From NCBI GenBank assembly GCA_036250195.1, contig JAVHZZ010000002.1, positions 367,910,624 to 367,974,623 of the forward strand: 64,000 nucleotides of DNA. Reading direction: 5' to 3'. This stretch comes from Mixophyes australis. Taxonomy: Eukaryota; Chordata; Amphibia; Anura; Limnodynastidae. Shown piece after piece: positions 44,171 to 57,218 of this stretch. Positions within the stretch are counted from its first letter, which is position 1, and each line of letters begins with the position of its first letter. The notes under the pieces were generated by a model. It was given only the letters and a program-made list of their open reading frames with translations, was not told the origin of the DNA and made no database searches. The position numbers were made by a program, and so were the translations under genes.

Positions 44171-45049
44171 AGTCAACCTGGCACAAATACATTGATTTTA
44201 TGGGCGTGTCTTGAAAGGCCGTGAAGTTGGCCCGCGCCTTATAATGGGTGGGTCATGTGCATACTCTGTTTGCTTAGACGTCTGCATACAGATGAGCATA
44301 ACATTTAGGTTATGGAGAAGACATGAGTACAAGAGCTGCCTGCTCCCACACCTAATTGGAACCTCCTTCAAAACATTTATATTTAAAAATTAAACTACTG
44401 GTTCTTGAAGCTCTTGTATTATAATGCTTCAATACATTTTAAATCCCTTTATTCTTGTACAAAGCCTTGGATCACAGCTTTACAGCCACTACAGTCTTAC
44501 TATACAGCATGCAGTTATCACTAGTCAGTGTGACCCTCAAGAGCTAATAGACTCCTAAATCCGTATATTTCTGTATGCACCATAACCTTGGGACACATAG
44601 CTATGTCTCCTGTCTAGTAAGACACATCTGGGTCTAAGCTGTTATAGTCATAAATGCATATTATCTATTCTAGTTAAAGTACCAAGGCCATGCTAAACAA
44701 TATTGAATAATTTATATTATCAGCTAAGAATTAAACAGGGAAATACAAGAAAAGTCTGGCTACAATGTCCTTCAAAAATTGTACATGGACCTATTTTGAA
44801 AGCATGTAAAAAAAAAGTAATATCAACCACTGGATGCATTGAAAGGCAACAGAGGACAGGTCTATGTAAAGCCAACAGTGCATGTGTTCTCCTGATGAGA
44901 CCCGGTGTGAGGGGCTTCATTCATTTATTGAAAAGATTACTATCTTATAGTAAATGTCCTAAAACAAATACATTTTGTCTCCAGAGAGGAACTACATAGT
45001 AGCGTTTCCAAAATATAAAATAGCTCCTCCCCCATATCTCTTCTTAGTC

Positions 45050-45423
45050 AGTCAGTAAATCATCATCATCATCACCATTTATTTATATAGCGCCACTGAT
45101 TTCGCAGCGCTGTACAGAGAACTCATTCACATCAGTCCCTGCCTCATTGGAGCTTACAGTCTAAATTCCCTAACATACACACACAGACAGACAGACAGAG
45201 ACAGAGAGAGAGACTAGGGTCAATTTTGATAGCAAACAATTAACCTACTAGTATGTTTTTTTGGGAGTGTGGGAGGAAACCGGAGCACCCGGAGGAAACC
45301 CACGAAAACACGGGGAGAACATACAAACTCCACACAGATAAGGCCATGGTCGGGAATTGAACTTAAGACCCCAGCGCTCTGAGGCAGAAGTGCTAACCAC
45401 TTAGTCACCGTAAGTCAGTAAAT
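45050..45423 (-). mobile_element. tRNA-headed SINE, full length, with 11-bp target duplication
   Basis: The SINE body is 45061-45412. AGTCAGTAAAT flanks it at 45050-45060 and 45413-45423. All modules are present, including the A-box and B-box regions, the (GACA/GAGA)n stretch and the CATCAT tail. The long target duplication is the mark of LINE-type target-primed insertion. Confidence 0.9.
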
Positions 45424-45670
45424 AGCACTGACATACAGGAGAAAGCAGGTGTTAGAAAGACTGAGCTCCAACCACTGTTGTTACTGGTTGGAACCGGAGT
45501 GAGGCCTGTAGAGGGAATACAACAGTGCCCATATATGCTGATTAGAATAAATAGGTCCTCTTTTCAATAAATATATAAAATTTCACCCCTCTCATGGTGG
45601 TAGGTCACTGTTAGCTACTGATATTATGGTGTGCCTAGGAAAACAATCTAATATCTATATATATATATAT

Positions 45671-46232
45671 TGTGACAAAGGGAGTGGTTTGACACATGCT
45701 TCTAAAAGAGGAATTAGGTATTTAACTGGCAGAGAAAGGCTGCAAACAGAGATACACATTTGTACAGTAGTTCACCTAAGTTAAAGAGATACAGATGGAG
45801 GATATATGTGTGACAAAATAATAGCAAAGAGTCTGATTCAACTTACTTATTTTGGGGTGGTTTAAAATCATCTCTTTCCACAGCTAGCAGCCAGCTAACA
45901 GGGTGTGTCTGCAAACAAACAGAGCACCTGCAGAGGGCTCCTTTTTAAGGGCAAGGTGAGTGTCATCTGCCCATCAAGTGAGGGCTGAGAGAAGAGAGTA
46001 AACTATTTAACTATTTAAATATTTCATTGCACAGTCTATTTAATTGCACAGTTGTGACCGATGCCAAACAGTGGCCAGTGTCTAGGGAGCTGGTCTGTTA
46101 CTTTAATGTTAGGGTCACGAGGACAGTGTGTGCAACTTTATGTTAAGAATTACTTTGCCATCCTGTCAATAAAAGCAAAGTACAAAGCAAGAAGGTGTTT
46201 GTGTGTGCATCACCTGAAGTGTGCCTGTGTCA
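45671..46232 (+). mobile_element. Probable solo LTR (562 bp)
   Basis: It starts TGTGACAAAGGGAGTGG and ends GTGCCTGTGTCA, giving TGTGACA...TGTCA inverted ends. It has a polyadenylation signal in GTCAATAAAAGC near 46168. It sits in a TA-rich microsatellite, so a target duplication cannot be judged. Confidence 0.6.
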
Positions 46233-47654
46233 CTATATATATATTTGTGAATATTTTTTGTAATACTGGATCAGATCCCTTGTCACTTGATTAAACAAGC
46301 CCCAAACAACCTGTTATTCTAGATGGTAGATGCTGACAGCAGTCATCAACTGACTGGATTTTCAGGCATGCCTGACATAAACCGATGGATTTTAAATGTC
46401 TTTCATTTTTGTCTTCAGGCCCAACACGTGGTGACATTGGACTAATTTTGGTACCAATACTGGTACATGTGTGACCAACTTAAGGAAGTTGTTCATTTTT
46501 TTTTACAAACCCAGGTATTTAGGCACTTCCCATCCCATGTGCCTTTTCTATGAGGTCTCCCTTCAACCGCCATCAAATTACAGCCACTCACTGTCAGTCA
46601 GAACAGGAAGGAGGATTCAAACTCATTTAGTATGCAAATAGTAAACGCAGCTCCTCAATGGACTAGAGATGTAGCCATTCTATTAAGTGCACATTTACTG
46701 CCCACCCCAAGCAGCATGAACAATAATGATATGTTGGATTTAGCAGCGCTGACAGCTCTCTCCACTCTGTTAGCGCAGCGGATGTTGCCTCATGCATTCC
46801 AGTAAGAGTGGTGGCGTTGAAAGGAGACCCTATAAATTGGTATATGTTTATCTAACTAGCAGTAAGTGTGCAAAGGTGTACTGCCCCTTTAAGGCAACTT
46901 GTGTTTTAAGTTTTAGTGGTCTTTTAAACACAGCTACTTCTACAGTCAGGCAAAATGGATACTTTCTGCAGAATTGATTTTAGTTATTTTGTTAAAATAA
47001 ATATTGCAGACTGGAAAGCAAATACAATTCAAAGTACTTGGAGTGTGGATAAATAGAAGTAATGCAGTCCTGTCTCACACTAATGGGAAGTACCAATTTT
47101 TTTTCCTCCCAAATTCACAGTCAAGAGCCTTACTGGAGGTATGGGCGTTCATGTTTAGGGGCCTATTTTTAGAATGCAATGTGAGGCTTTCCCCTGCCAG
47201 ACAGGAAGCACCACTCCTTAGTTTCAGCACAGCTCATTCTCTGCACCTTGCAGCAAGCCATTTAACTTCCCTTTACAGCTTCTACCATTTCTCAGCTTGA
47301 TTTCTTTTCCTTATGGAGACTGAGCCCTGAATCTATATTTGATATCATTAAAAGAAAGGTGTTCTCTTGAAAGGTCATCTCTGTAGGAGACAGCAAAGTC
47401 CTGTTTCAGAGCAGCGTATGCCCTAACTGCTATTATAGCTATTTAACACTTTCTGCTCGGTTGTGACTTATCTGTCCACGCGGGAATCAGAAACCAATTA
47501 GGAGACCTACGGCGGATTAGAATTAGATAGAGCTGGGCCCCCAGTTGGCTAACCACAAGAACTATTACTTAAAGGGCAAGCACTGTATGCCTATTGTGGA
47601 AACAATATATTTTATAGATGATTCCTGATTAAAACATGTCTGAGATGTTCCTTA

Positions 47655-48870
47655 TTTTTGACATGCCTTGCATTCATTCTGCACCCTATACAATACAATG
47701 CAATGCAAACACATGGTGGCTATACAGTGAAGACCCCTCCCTCTCAACCTTTGGTAGATATAACATCTTTGGTGGTCATATAATGCACTACTACTTAACG
47801 AATCTCTGACAATTACGGCTAGGTACACACTGGAGAATTTTCCGACCAACGTGTTATCTACAACGATTGTACCTACGACTGAAGGTCCGATCACTCGGGT
47901 GATTCATGCGTACACACTGGACACGTTTCAAACGATTCACAAAAGACTGACCATCCGGGCAGCGACTTTTCACAGTCATATTGTCGTGTTAAAAGATTTT
48001 GATTTCATACACGCTGAAACGACATATGATGTCCTTGTAGCAATATTGCTAAGAAATTTAAATAAAGGGCAGAACGTCTCCGGTAAGAACCTCCCAAAAA
48101 CTCTTAAAAGGAAAAGGAAACAGGTGTATAATTTTGCAAGCAGACAAATCCAATACACATCTATAGAAAGCATAGCTATGTGCTTTTCTTGTAGACTGTG
48201 CAGACAACAGTGTATAATTAGGCAAGCAGACATATGCTATACACATAAATGCAATAGACAGCTTCTATTGTTTTTCCGTTACAAGTATCTAATTGACAAT
48301 TGACAGACGTGCGCACAATGCACCACGTGGGACAGCTACAGACATCAGAAATTTACATACACGAAAGGAGTTGCAGTTGGTCGTGGAATCGGTCCTGAAT
48401 TCATACACACTACATGATCGGAAGGTGATTGGAAGAAGTTTATTAAACAGTACAACCAACCTAATCAGACAATTGCCACTTTGGGACGACTTTCAACCAT
48501 CGTGTGATTCTACACACTAACGCAACATCCGACCGAAAGGTTGTATGTTGGCTGATTGACACGATTATTGGACGAAAAAGCTCCAGTGTGTACCTAACCT
48601 AATGTAGACCTCCTAATCTGGTGGCTGTATAAGACAGACACCCAAAACAGTTGCAGCTTTACAATATAGAACTCAGATATTTGGTGGCTATCCAAACAGA
48701 TCCCCCAATCTCTGGTAGCTTTACAATTCAGACCAGTAAATCTCTGTTGGCAATACAATGCAAAGCCCAGAACTGTGGTAGAAATTCAAAGCACATCCCA
48801 GACCTCTGGTGATAATACAATGTCCCAAATCTCTGGTCCCAAATCTCTGGTGCTGACCCCAGACTCCTAG
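47655..48870. repeat. Degenerate minisatellite interrupted by a TIR element
   Basis: Variants of CTCTGGTGGCTATACAATGC with ACCCC-type spacers recur before (47700-47815) and after (48605-48870) the element at 47820-48596, for example TTTGGTGGCTATCCAAACAG, TCTCTGGTAGCTTTACAATT and CCTCTGGTGATAATACAATG. The unit is roughly 33-40 bp and strongly diverged. Confidence 0.55.
47820..48596. mobile_element. Large fold-back TIR element (777 bp)
   Basis: The left end is TAGGTACACACTGGAG and the right end CTCCAGTGTGTACCTA, a perfect 16-bp inverse. Further imperfect inverted matches lie inside. A 150-codon plus-strand frame (47851-48303) has no recognisable transposase motif. No clear target duplication was found. 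Confidence 0.75.
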
Positions 48871-49736
48871 CAGCAACACAGTAGTCCTGCACTATCACCC
48901 TGCAACACACCTCTTCAGCTACACTGGGGAGTCGTAATGCTCCTTAATCAGAACTGGCACTCTGATTAGTGAATGACAGGTAATATTGACCAATCAGAGT
49001 GCCGGGAACCATCTATTGCATATGACAGCTTCCAGTCACAAAAAAATGGGGGAATAAAATGTCACACAAGGACACAGGGGGCTAAATTCAGAAGTCTCGA
49101 AAAAGAAATAAAGGAAAGAAAAATCACGGCAACCCTGCTGTATATATAAAAAAAAGTGATTTAATAGCGCTTGTTATAAATGTAGAAGAACAGCCCATTG
49201 CAGAACCGCTACACAAAAAAGAGAAATCTGTACAGGAGAGCCGGAAGAGCAATGTTGTGGCTGTGATATTGTAAAGCAGCATCGGGATGCAGCAGCCCTG
49301 TTATTAAACAGGAGATTTTCAGCAGCATTAAAGGACATCATGACAAAGAGAGGCTAACAGCTCACTGAGCTGAAATCATGCCAGCACCAGATACATTGTG
49401 ATAGTCTCAAGCTGGCACGTACATTCAGATTAACAATGGGCAAATCCTTCAAAGTGAACCAGTCATCCTCACATAAAACTACACTGGTGTCTGCAAATCA
49501 TCAAATCCCAAATTCGTACAGTAAGAAACTTTTCTCTTTACAATTTTACGTCTCCTTCCCCCGAAAAGTGGCAAAGTTCATCTTTTTTTATACTGAAAGG
49601 GTGTAGCGCCCCCCCCCCATTTCTTTTTTTTATATTCCGTAGATACTCGCAATTAGACAGGAAATATCAGCAAGTAAATGAGATAAATAATAAACAAGGC
49701 ATTTCTGGAACTAATAATAAGTACAGTAACATAATC

Positions 49737-50172
49737 AAGCGTGCCCTTAAGTCTCATTTCTTTATTCAAGTCTATCAGTCGTCCACCTAACTCCCTTGTC
49801 CTGGCTCTCTCCCCCAGTTAGTACCACCCTATTTGTGTCTCCCCCTTCCCTTTAGGATGTAAGCTCTCATGAGCAGGGCCCTCTTTCCTTGTGTGCTCCT
49901 TCCACTGTTGCTTCACCCTCTGTACCTCTTGGCCTGTTTCGCTAGCCCTGTTTTCCCTGTCTTTTTAGGCTTTGGCCTTCTTCTCGCTGATTTCTACCAT
50001 CCCTTTCACTATCTGTCCCAGAAATAATCTGATTTGCTTTACCCTGTCACCTGTGTCTGTATATATTTTGGTATCTTGTTGTGTCTTGGTTCTGTTTTCT
50101 GTATATGTAATTTACGGCGCTGCGGACCCTTTGTGGCGCCTTATAAGTCAAACATAATAATAATAACAATAA
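49737..50172 (+). mobile_element. L2-type LINE 3' end
   Basis: The 3' end is like that of the LINE at 11.0-12.8 kb: CGTGCCCTTAAGTCTCATTT, ATGTAAGCTCTCATGAGCAG, GGCGCTGCGGACCCTTTGTG, GCGCCTTATAAGTC and an AATAAT tail. Only the last residues of ORF2 and the UTR remain. Confidence 0.8.
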
Positions 50173-50326
50173 CTCCCACCATATGCCTCCCACAAATCGG
50201 AACAAGCAGAGTATGTCGCCTCTTCACATAAAGCTGGGGCATGGCCATGCTATGTTGGGGGCAAACAACATCCCTGGACAGTTGCCTCCTCCAAACTCTC
50301 TGCTGTCTCCCGAAAATACTACCTAC

Positions 50327-51028
50327 TGTTACGAGCCGCGGCTCATTTCCCCTAGTCGCGTGCTTTCAGGTCCCGGCCATCACCGTGGCAACGACCGGGA
50401 TGCTCTGCCTGACAGCGCCGCGCTGTGGCATTAGACACGGTCGGGTGCGCGCGCAAATATCAATTAATTAATTCACAGCATCATGTGCCTGATTAAACCT
50501 CCTGTGCCTCTCCATTTCTGATTGGGTGCTCTAGGAATTTAAGGCAGGGAGGGCTTAACCTCCCCGCTAGTTATAGCGTTCATTACCTGTGTTGTTGCTG
50601 ACCTGCTATTTTGTCTTCTGACTTTTGATTGATCTACTGTTGTGACCCTTGCCTGAACTTTTGGACCTTGCCTGATTGCCTGTAGCCCCGACCTTTGCCT
50701 GAATATTGGACTTCGCTATTTTTCTTGTGGCCCTGACCTCTGCTTGAATACTGGACTTTCTTGCTCGCTGCCAGCCCTGACCCTTTGGCCTGTACCTAAA
50801 CTCTCTGCCAGCTTCGGACCCTTGACCCTGGCCTGTCTTGACAATCCACTCCTATCTTAGTTACCGCCTCCAATTCACCAGCTGCGGTATAGTATATAAA
50901 CTTCCAGTACACAAGACTAAGACCTGGGGGCATCCAAGTACCTGTGAGAATACAGATCTCTACAGGAAAGGCCGCTGCAATAGGCGAAGACCTCTGGAAG
51001 TTCATATCTATAGCCTCTAGCCGTAACA
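50327..51028. mobile_element. Probable solo LTR (702 bp)
   Basis: It starts TGTTACGAGCCGCGGC and ends CTCTAGCCGTAACA, so TGTTACG and CGTAACA are exact inverse ends. The interior repeats CTTGCCTGAACTTTTGGACC-like phrases (GACCTTTGCCTGAATATTGG and others), as seen in Gypsy LTRs of other vertebrates. The flanks CCTAC and CCTCT agree only in part. It is GC-rich with many CpG at the left, unlike the host intron. Confidence 0.75.
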
Positions 51029-53076
51029 CCTCTATAACTTTCCTGGACTCGCGAAAAAGATGCCGACTGTTGGGACGGCAGGACAGTGCCCTCGGGACTA
51101 TTTGCCTAAATCAGGCTAGTTGACAGATATGTTATAGTATCTCTTGATTCAGAAAAAAATTGTTAAATAGAATTTCAGATTTTAAAGGAAAACTAAACTT
51201 CTTTCCTATTATCTTAAATCAGAAAATATCATGGGGTGGACAAAGCATGTAGGTTTCAGAAGCCAGTCACTCAAACCTATTTGCCAGCAGGATCTATTGA
51301 GGAGTCAGGGAAGATATGTGTCCATTGACTGCAATAAAAAAACAACTCCCAAAATTTAAGAACAATAGCTTGTTAAGTGCATTGGTTACCTGGCTCCTAT
51401 GGCTTGTCCTGCATTGACAATTTGGGGTCTATGCATCAATAAGATGCGGTGCAACTAAATATGCACATCACAGTGTGCAGCGATGCCAATAGGCTTTATG
51501 CATAGACCTCTATGTATTTAACGCTCCAAAACTCTATCCTTATTGGGTTCACAGTTCCAGCCCTAACCCTGTTATCTGTTCTTCATGAGCTGCAATTTCT
51601 CAGAGAAAACAGTCACAAGTGACTTCTAACTGTGGGGAGAAACAGCAGGAACACAGTTCTCTGTCATATACTTATGTTCATTGTTCAACTTCTGTAAAAG
51701 ACCACTAAACCCCAAAATTAAAATTTTCATGTATGAACCACAAATGTAAAATACATTGTGCCTCGTTTCCCCGAATTTCCACTACAGGTGCTGTCACTGT
51801 GTATGAATTAATCTACCATGTGCATTTCTGCAAAGCAAATTGTTTAGTTACAAAAACACTTTCCTCCAAACATGGCAACCTCCTGTAGAAGAGTGGAATA
51901 GTATACAACCTCCACTTCTTTTATGTATTTTATTCAATTCAGTAACATATAGCCTATGATATATAATAATATTAGACAGTGGCTTTATAAATGACTTTGG
52001 GGGAACGTCCCTGTCCCCCAGAAAACATAGGCTGTAGTAGGTGTCCTGACATACAAAGATGAATTTAACATGGCTGAGTTTAGTTGCGGATGGTCCAGTT
52101 CTGGACATGCGCAGAGTGATTTTGCAGATGATACGCACAAAATCGACATTTACATTCCTTGATGAATCAGACCCACTGTGTAAAAATGTAAAATAAATTG
52201 TTGTCTTTATCATTCTTTGAATAAGATGAGGTATATCCTAAAATTGGTGTCATATAGTTATCTTTTTCTGCTTTAATACAGGTGTTTTTATACAAGTGCT
52301 GTGAACGCTGCTGTAACTTCCAAATTATGCGTAATTAAATAATTGTTCGCAAAATTCCATTATCAAACACTGATACTGAAGAAAAGTCATTATAGACATC
52401 AGCATATTTCAGGCACCCGCTTGTTATCCACTGATTTCATTACTCTCTATCATCTTTCCAGCAGATAGGTTGGAGTCTGGTCTCCTAGGGCAGTCTCCAG
52501 GCTCATGTGCCTAGAGATGCTTTCAGCCTGCTGAAGCCTTGTTCAAAGCACAGACAGGTACCTGGTACAGGGTAAAAAATAAAATAAAACATTAACCGCA
52601 TCTGCCTGGGAGGCCACAGCTACTGTGTAATAAGGGGCAGCTTTTCATCCTGTACCATCTCAATAGGAAAGCAGGACAGGATACTAAGGGGCCAATTCAA
52701 TTATCCATGAGGTTCCGATGTGTCTGAGTGATGTTGTAGGTAATGATCTTCGCTTCATTTTACTTGCACCTCAAAGTGAGCAAGGTTTTCATTACCGTAA
52801 TTGCTGATAATGCACGAAGAAGAAACATATGTAACCTCACAGCACAGAAATTTAGAATACAGTATTATTTCAGCACAGACATCACAGTAATCTTAAGTGT
52901 GAAACCCATGCAGTGCATTCACAGCTGAAGCACTTCCATGTGTCGGGACAACAGTTCTCCCAATTAAATGCTAACTGTTGCTATAGGATCACTTCATAAA
53001 CTTTAGTCTTGTAAAAGTGTTTCATATATTTAATTTTATATTTAATTTTTGTGAGCCCCATTCCCAATTCTACTTT

Positions 53077-53079
<3 letters not shown>

Positions 53080-53124
<45 letters not shown>
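53080..53124. repeat. (TA)n/(GATA)n microsatellite
   Basis: A TA run is followed by GATAGATAGATA up to about 53147. Confidence 0.9.
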
Positions 53125-53126
<2 letters not shown>

Positions 53127-54335
53127 TATAGATAGATAGATAGATATGTGACATTATTTATTGGATCATAGTTAAACGGACAACCTTTTAATAAAGACCT
53201 TTATTTATGGCGTCATCTGTGCTTTTCAGCTATGTCTTTACATCAGGACAATAGCGTAGTAGATCCAAGCAAAAAACATTGAACTCTGCTTGATGATTCT
53301 GATACATAGCTGAAAAGCAATACTGTATTGTTTAAAGCTTAAAAATGGCACATATAAGCCAATAAATGAAAGTAAATGGAAGGTGGGCAAGCACTCAAAT
53401 GTTCAAGGGAACAATACAGCAGCTCCACTCATTCCAATAAATGGGACATCCGGAGAATTGACATTCCCTGTTTAAAGTGCTTTATTCCCATATATTTTAT
53501 TGAAGAAGTACAGAAAATAAAGTGAAAACAATGTACACAGTATATTTAATGCCTTTAATAAGTAAATGACCATTAACTACATAGAGAGAAGGGAGCTTCG
53601 GATCTGCGTCATTTCAAATCATATGAGGAAAAGAAAAACAGTTTTACTTTCCATTAACATTTCCAGCACAGCAATAAGAAATGGTATTTTCCTATTTTTA
53701 GGTTATTTTTCTGGAAGCCAATGAAACTCTTAGTAAAAACATGTCCCATTAATAAAAATACACCCAGTCTAAAAATATTACTATGTCTCTAACATAAATA
53801 ATCTTCCACTTACAATACTTACACTAAAGACCAAAGGGTGGAGAATACACTGCACCAGATGGTGTTCAAAACATCCTAGAGTTTACAAGGATGTACAAGT
53901 ATAACAGGCACTGTGCTACTATGGACAAGCAGTGTACCAAACATATGCAAACTTTATTACAATCATCTCAAAAACAAGGGAAAAAACAAATACATCATTT
54001 GGTTAAACTGTCTGACAGCAGAAGAGAGAAGTGAGATCATTATCTCTTTACACAGTAAGAAGCAACTTTCAAAGCCTGCTAAACCCAGGCTACATCTTGC
54101 TTCAATAAGGCATAAATAACCATTAGGCTTGGACTGCCCACTGATGTGGCAGGGAGATCCGCCAGTGGTCTCCATGTCTAATTGGGACCTATGGCATGCC
54201 TGCCTCATGAAAAACAAGGGATTTAAATGACCTGAAATCCTAAATGAAATGTTGCGCGTGCACACACACACACACTTCTTTATATATATAGTATATTATT
54301 ATGCATTTAAAGCAGGTCTGTTTGCATTAGAGCAG

Positions 54336-54420
54336 ATGTAGGCAACCTATAGCTTTCCAGCTAATGTGGAACTATAAGTTTCAGCGTGCAATACTAGCCT
54401 GCATTAGAACAGTATTACAG
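54336..54420. mobile_element. Half of a family C (hAT-like) element
   Basis: GATGTAGGCAACCTATAGCT, then AACTATAAGTTTCAGCGTGC, resembles the left arm of family C (GTTGGCTAACCTG; AACTACAAGTCCCAGCATGC). The right arm is missing. Confidence 0.45.
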
Positions 54421-54486
54421 ATTTTTGTTTCACCTTAGCCTTGTAAGTAGGATGTGCAATTTTAGTTTACCTAGGCTTCATTTGAG

Positions 54487-54488
54487 TA

Positions 54489-54575
<87 letters not shown>
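54487..54575. repeat. (TA)n microsatellite
   Basis: About 89 bp of TA repeats with one AAA interruption. Confidence 0.95.
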
Positions 54576-54578
<3 letters not shown>

Positions 54579-55495
54579 TTATTTCGGTGGGGTATATTTT
54601 TTAATTAAATGTACACTTCACATATACAAACCCAAAAGGCTAGCTAACCTTAAGACTAGTCTAGGCTGGTCTGAATAAAACTGCTGACTCCTGCTGTTCT
54701 GATACTAAAGGGCAGGGGGTAAATAATGACATTTATTTTCTGTTAATGTACTAGATTTGTATTGGGATCATGATGTGTAATTCATGTACCTGTCAAACAT
54801 TAAAGTCTGACTTGAAAAGTGGTACATAGGACAGGAGAGATCACAATTCTCTAATGAGTTATGAGGCAGAGAAAAGTGCATCACGTCGTCTGCAAACCAA
54901 GGTCAATATTTTGTCTCAGATTGTTCATATCCTGCATTAGAAATGCTGTCATTTAAAGCTGTATTACAACCTAAAGTTGTGAACAGTTTTTGTCATCACA
55001 TTAAAAATGCTCCTAAACTGGAATGTGTCCTCCTGAAGCACCAAACATTGGCCCCAATATCTGTGATTGCAGCTTCTGATTGATCTTCCTGCACTGACCC
55101 CTCCTTCCACAGCATCACACAGCCCTGGATTTTAGACAGAGCTATAAGACAAACAACGGAGTCCTGTTAAAAACGGTCTCATGGAGCAGCCCCCAGGGTA
55201 CCTGGGTGACTGGTGGAGGTATTAGCTCCTGATGATAATGTTGCTTTAAACAAACACCTTCTAGGTATTTGGCTTTCAGTTTATATTTGTAAGAAGATAC
55301 ATCTCCATCCTGGTTATTGAATAATGTTCTGTAAGTAGAACACCCCTGTACAGATTCCTATAGGGATAGGATCTAATTTACAGCAGTATAATTAAAAGCA
55401 TACACAGAGTCAATGCATAGATGGCAACATTTAAAACCAGTTTCCAAAGAAAAATGCTGCTGGGCATGTGCATCTAAATAAATACATTGGGCATT

Positions 55496-55791
55496 CATCA
55501 TCATCATCATTTATTTATATAGCACCACTAATTCCGCAGAGCTGTACAGAGAATATATGTCATTTACATCAGTCCCTGCCCCATTGCAGCTTAAAGTCTA
55601 AATTCCTTAACACACACACAGACTATGGTAAATTTGATAGCAGCCAATTAACCTACCAGTATGTTTCTGGAGTGTGGGAGGAAACCGGAGCACCTGGAGG
55701 AAACCCACACAAACACAGGGAGAACATAGAAACTCCACATGACCCCAGTGCGGTAAGGCAGAAGTGCTAACCACTAAGCCACCGCACTGCC
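55496..55791 (-). mobile_element. SINE with internal deletion
   Basis: The head (ccactaagccaccgcactgc on plus) and the tail (TTATTTATATAGCACCACTA with CATCAT) are both present. The segment between GAACTCCACAT-type and ATGACCCCAG is shortened, removing the GATAAGGCCATGGTCGGG part. It lies about 30 bp from the LTR at 55823. Confidence 0.85.
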
Positions 55792-55822
55792 TTATTTAGA
55801 GTTAAAACAAAGAAAAAAACAT

Positions 55823-57218
55823 TGTGGCTGGGTCCCGAGTACCGGCTGCCGCACGAGTGCGGTGGCCATCTTGAAATTGACTCCGTCGCCGGGAGGGTTA
55901 ATACCCGGTGCGGGAGGTGTTAAATCACCGGCGCTAGGCACCGCGTAAAAGATTATTAAGAAAAGTGTTTTAAAAATTAATAAAAATGTATTTTAAGGTG
56001 TGTGCTGCAGCGCTGGGTGCAGCATGTTAGGGGTTAAACCCCAGAGCCTATGTAAAAACATAATTTAAATGTGAAGTGTTTGTGTAGGTGCTGCAGCGCC
56101 AGTAAAGAACCAGCGCTCAAAGGGTTAACTTTGTATATTTCAAATGTATAAATGTGTATTTTAAGTGTGAAAGTGTAATGTATATATGTATAATAAATAA
56201 AAAGTACTTACCCTGTGCTAGGGCTGCAGAGGCAGCCACTGAAGCTGGCTGCCAGAGGGTGAAGGGGATCCAGGGCTGCCTCCTGGAATTAAATGGGTCC
56301 AGGAGGTGCAGAGCCTCCTGGGGGCCTCAGGAAGCCATGTCCCTAGTTGGAGCTCCAAGAGCTTCAACTAGCGACAGGGACTGCTGCCCTTGGGTCCCTG
56401 GAAGTCAGTTTGGGCGGGAGATTTAAAACATAAATCTCTCGCCCCAGACAGACAGACACCAGGGGAGGAGAGTGGGCTGAGCACCCCTCTCCCTGGCAGC
56501 TTGTGGACAGGGGGGGAAGTATACTCCCCCCTGCCACTAGCAGTAATGTTAAAGGTGTAACACGTGAATTAAAGGCCTGCACGTGAATCAGCCCTCTCTG
56601 GGCTGATTCACGTGCAGGCTGCATGAATCAGCCCAGATTGGTTAGAGGGACAGGAGGACGGGTTACCTTCTGCTAAGTTAAGTCTCAAATGTGTATAAAA
56701 AGGCTCTGATTTGTATTAAAAGTTGTTCTTCTTCTTTCATCTGACCTGATCACTAGTACCTTTAACCAGTGTAAGAGCAAATAAACATTACTTGCTTCAA
56801 ACACCTGTTTGGAAACCTCTCTATTCTGTGACCTACAGATTAGACCCAACTCTAATCCGTTCCCAGCTGTTCTGAGGTTTGGACCCAGCATCCAGTACCA
56901 CCACTCTGCCTGCTACCTAGCAGCTCTGGCCAGTGTGATAGGCCAGGGGGGATCCATCTACAGCAACCCTGATCTATAGGACGAGGTCAGGGGTACCAGC
57001 CCAGGTACACAAGTAACAGTGTACGCTAGCAGCGTCAGTCACCCCGAAGATACCCGCTAATGGATGCCGGTAAGGAGTCCAGTGGTGGCAACACTTGTAA
57101 ACCCCTCCTAGTACGGCAAGAGGGCGCATTTGGGAACGAATGGGAACGTTGGCAAAGTAAGCTCAACCGGTTATCAGCAACAGCAGACAGGGTGGCATAG
57201 GTGGTCCATCCTGTCACA
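55823..57218 (+). mobile_element. Solo LTR (1396 bp) with target duplication AACAT
   Basis: It starts TGTGGCTGGGTCCC and ends CATCCTGTCACA. AACAT lies on both sides (55818-55822 and 57219-57223), a perfect 5-bp duplication. TATAAAAAGG at about 56694 is a likely TATA box and AATAAA at about 56780 a polyadenylation signal, in the order expected for U3-R-U5. The long U3 is GC-rich. No gag or pol is next to it, so only the LTR remains. Confidence 0.85.
56576..56618. repeat. Perfect 19-bp hairpin with CACGTG in the LTR
   Basis: CCTGCACGTGAATCAGCCC, a TCTCT loop, then the exact inverse. CACGTG (E-box) occurs in both arms and again at about 56561. A further half copy, GCATGAATCAGCCC, follows at about 56621. 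It lies about 80 bp upstream of the TATA box. Confidence 0.9.

Noticed and set aside
44703..44999. 98-codon plus-strand frame
   Set aside because: There are no recognisable motifs, splice context or compositional signal; it overlaps a minus frame of similar length.
47851..48303. 150-codon plus-strand frame as a possible gene
   Set aside because: It lies wholly within a fold-back TIR element, has no recognisable motif, and is overlapped by minus frames.
50183..50471. Overlapping plus-strand frames of 76-83 codons
   Set aside because: They span the junction of a LINE tail and an LTR and differ in frame; no domain is visible.
55823..56130. CpG-rich promoter and first exon of HIP1
   Set aside because: The block has LTR termini and a 5-bp target duplication, and its promoter signals point to the plus strand, opposite to HIP1.
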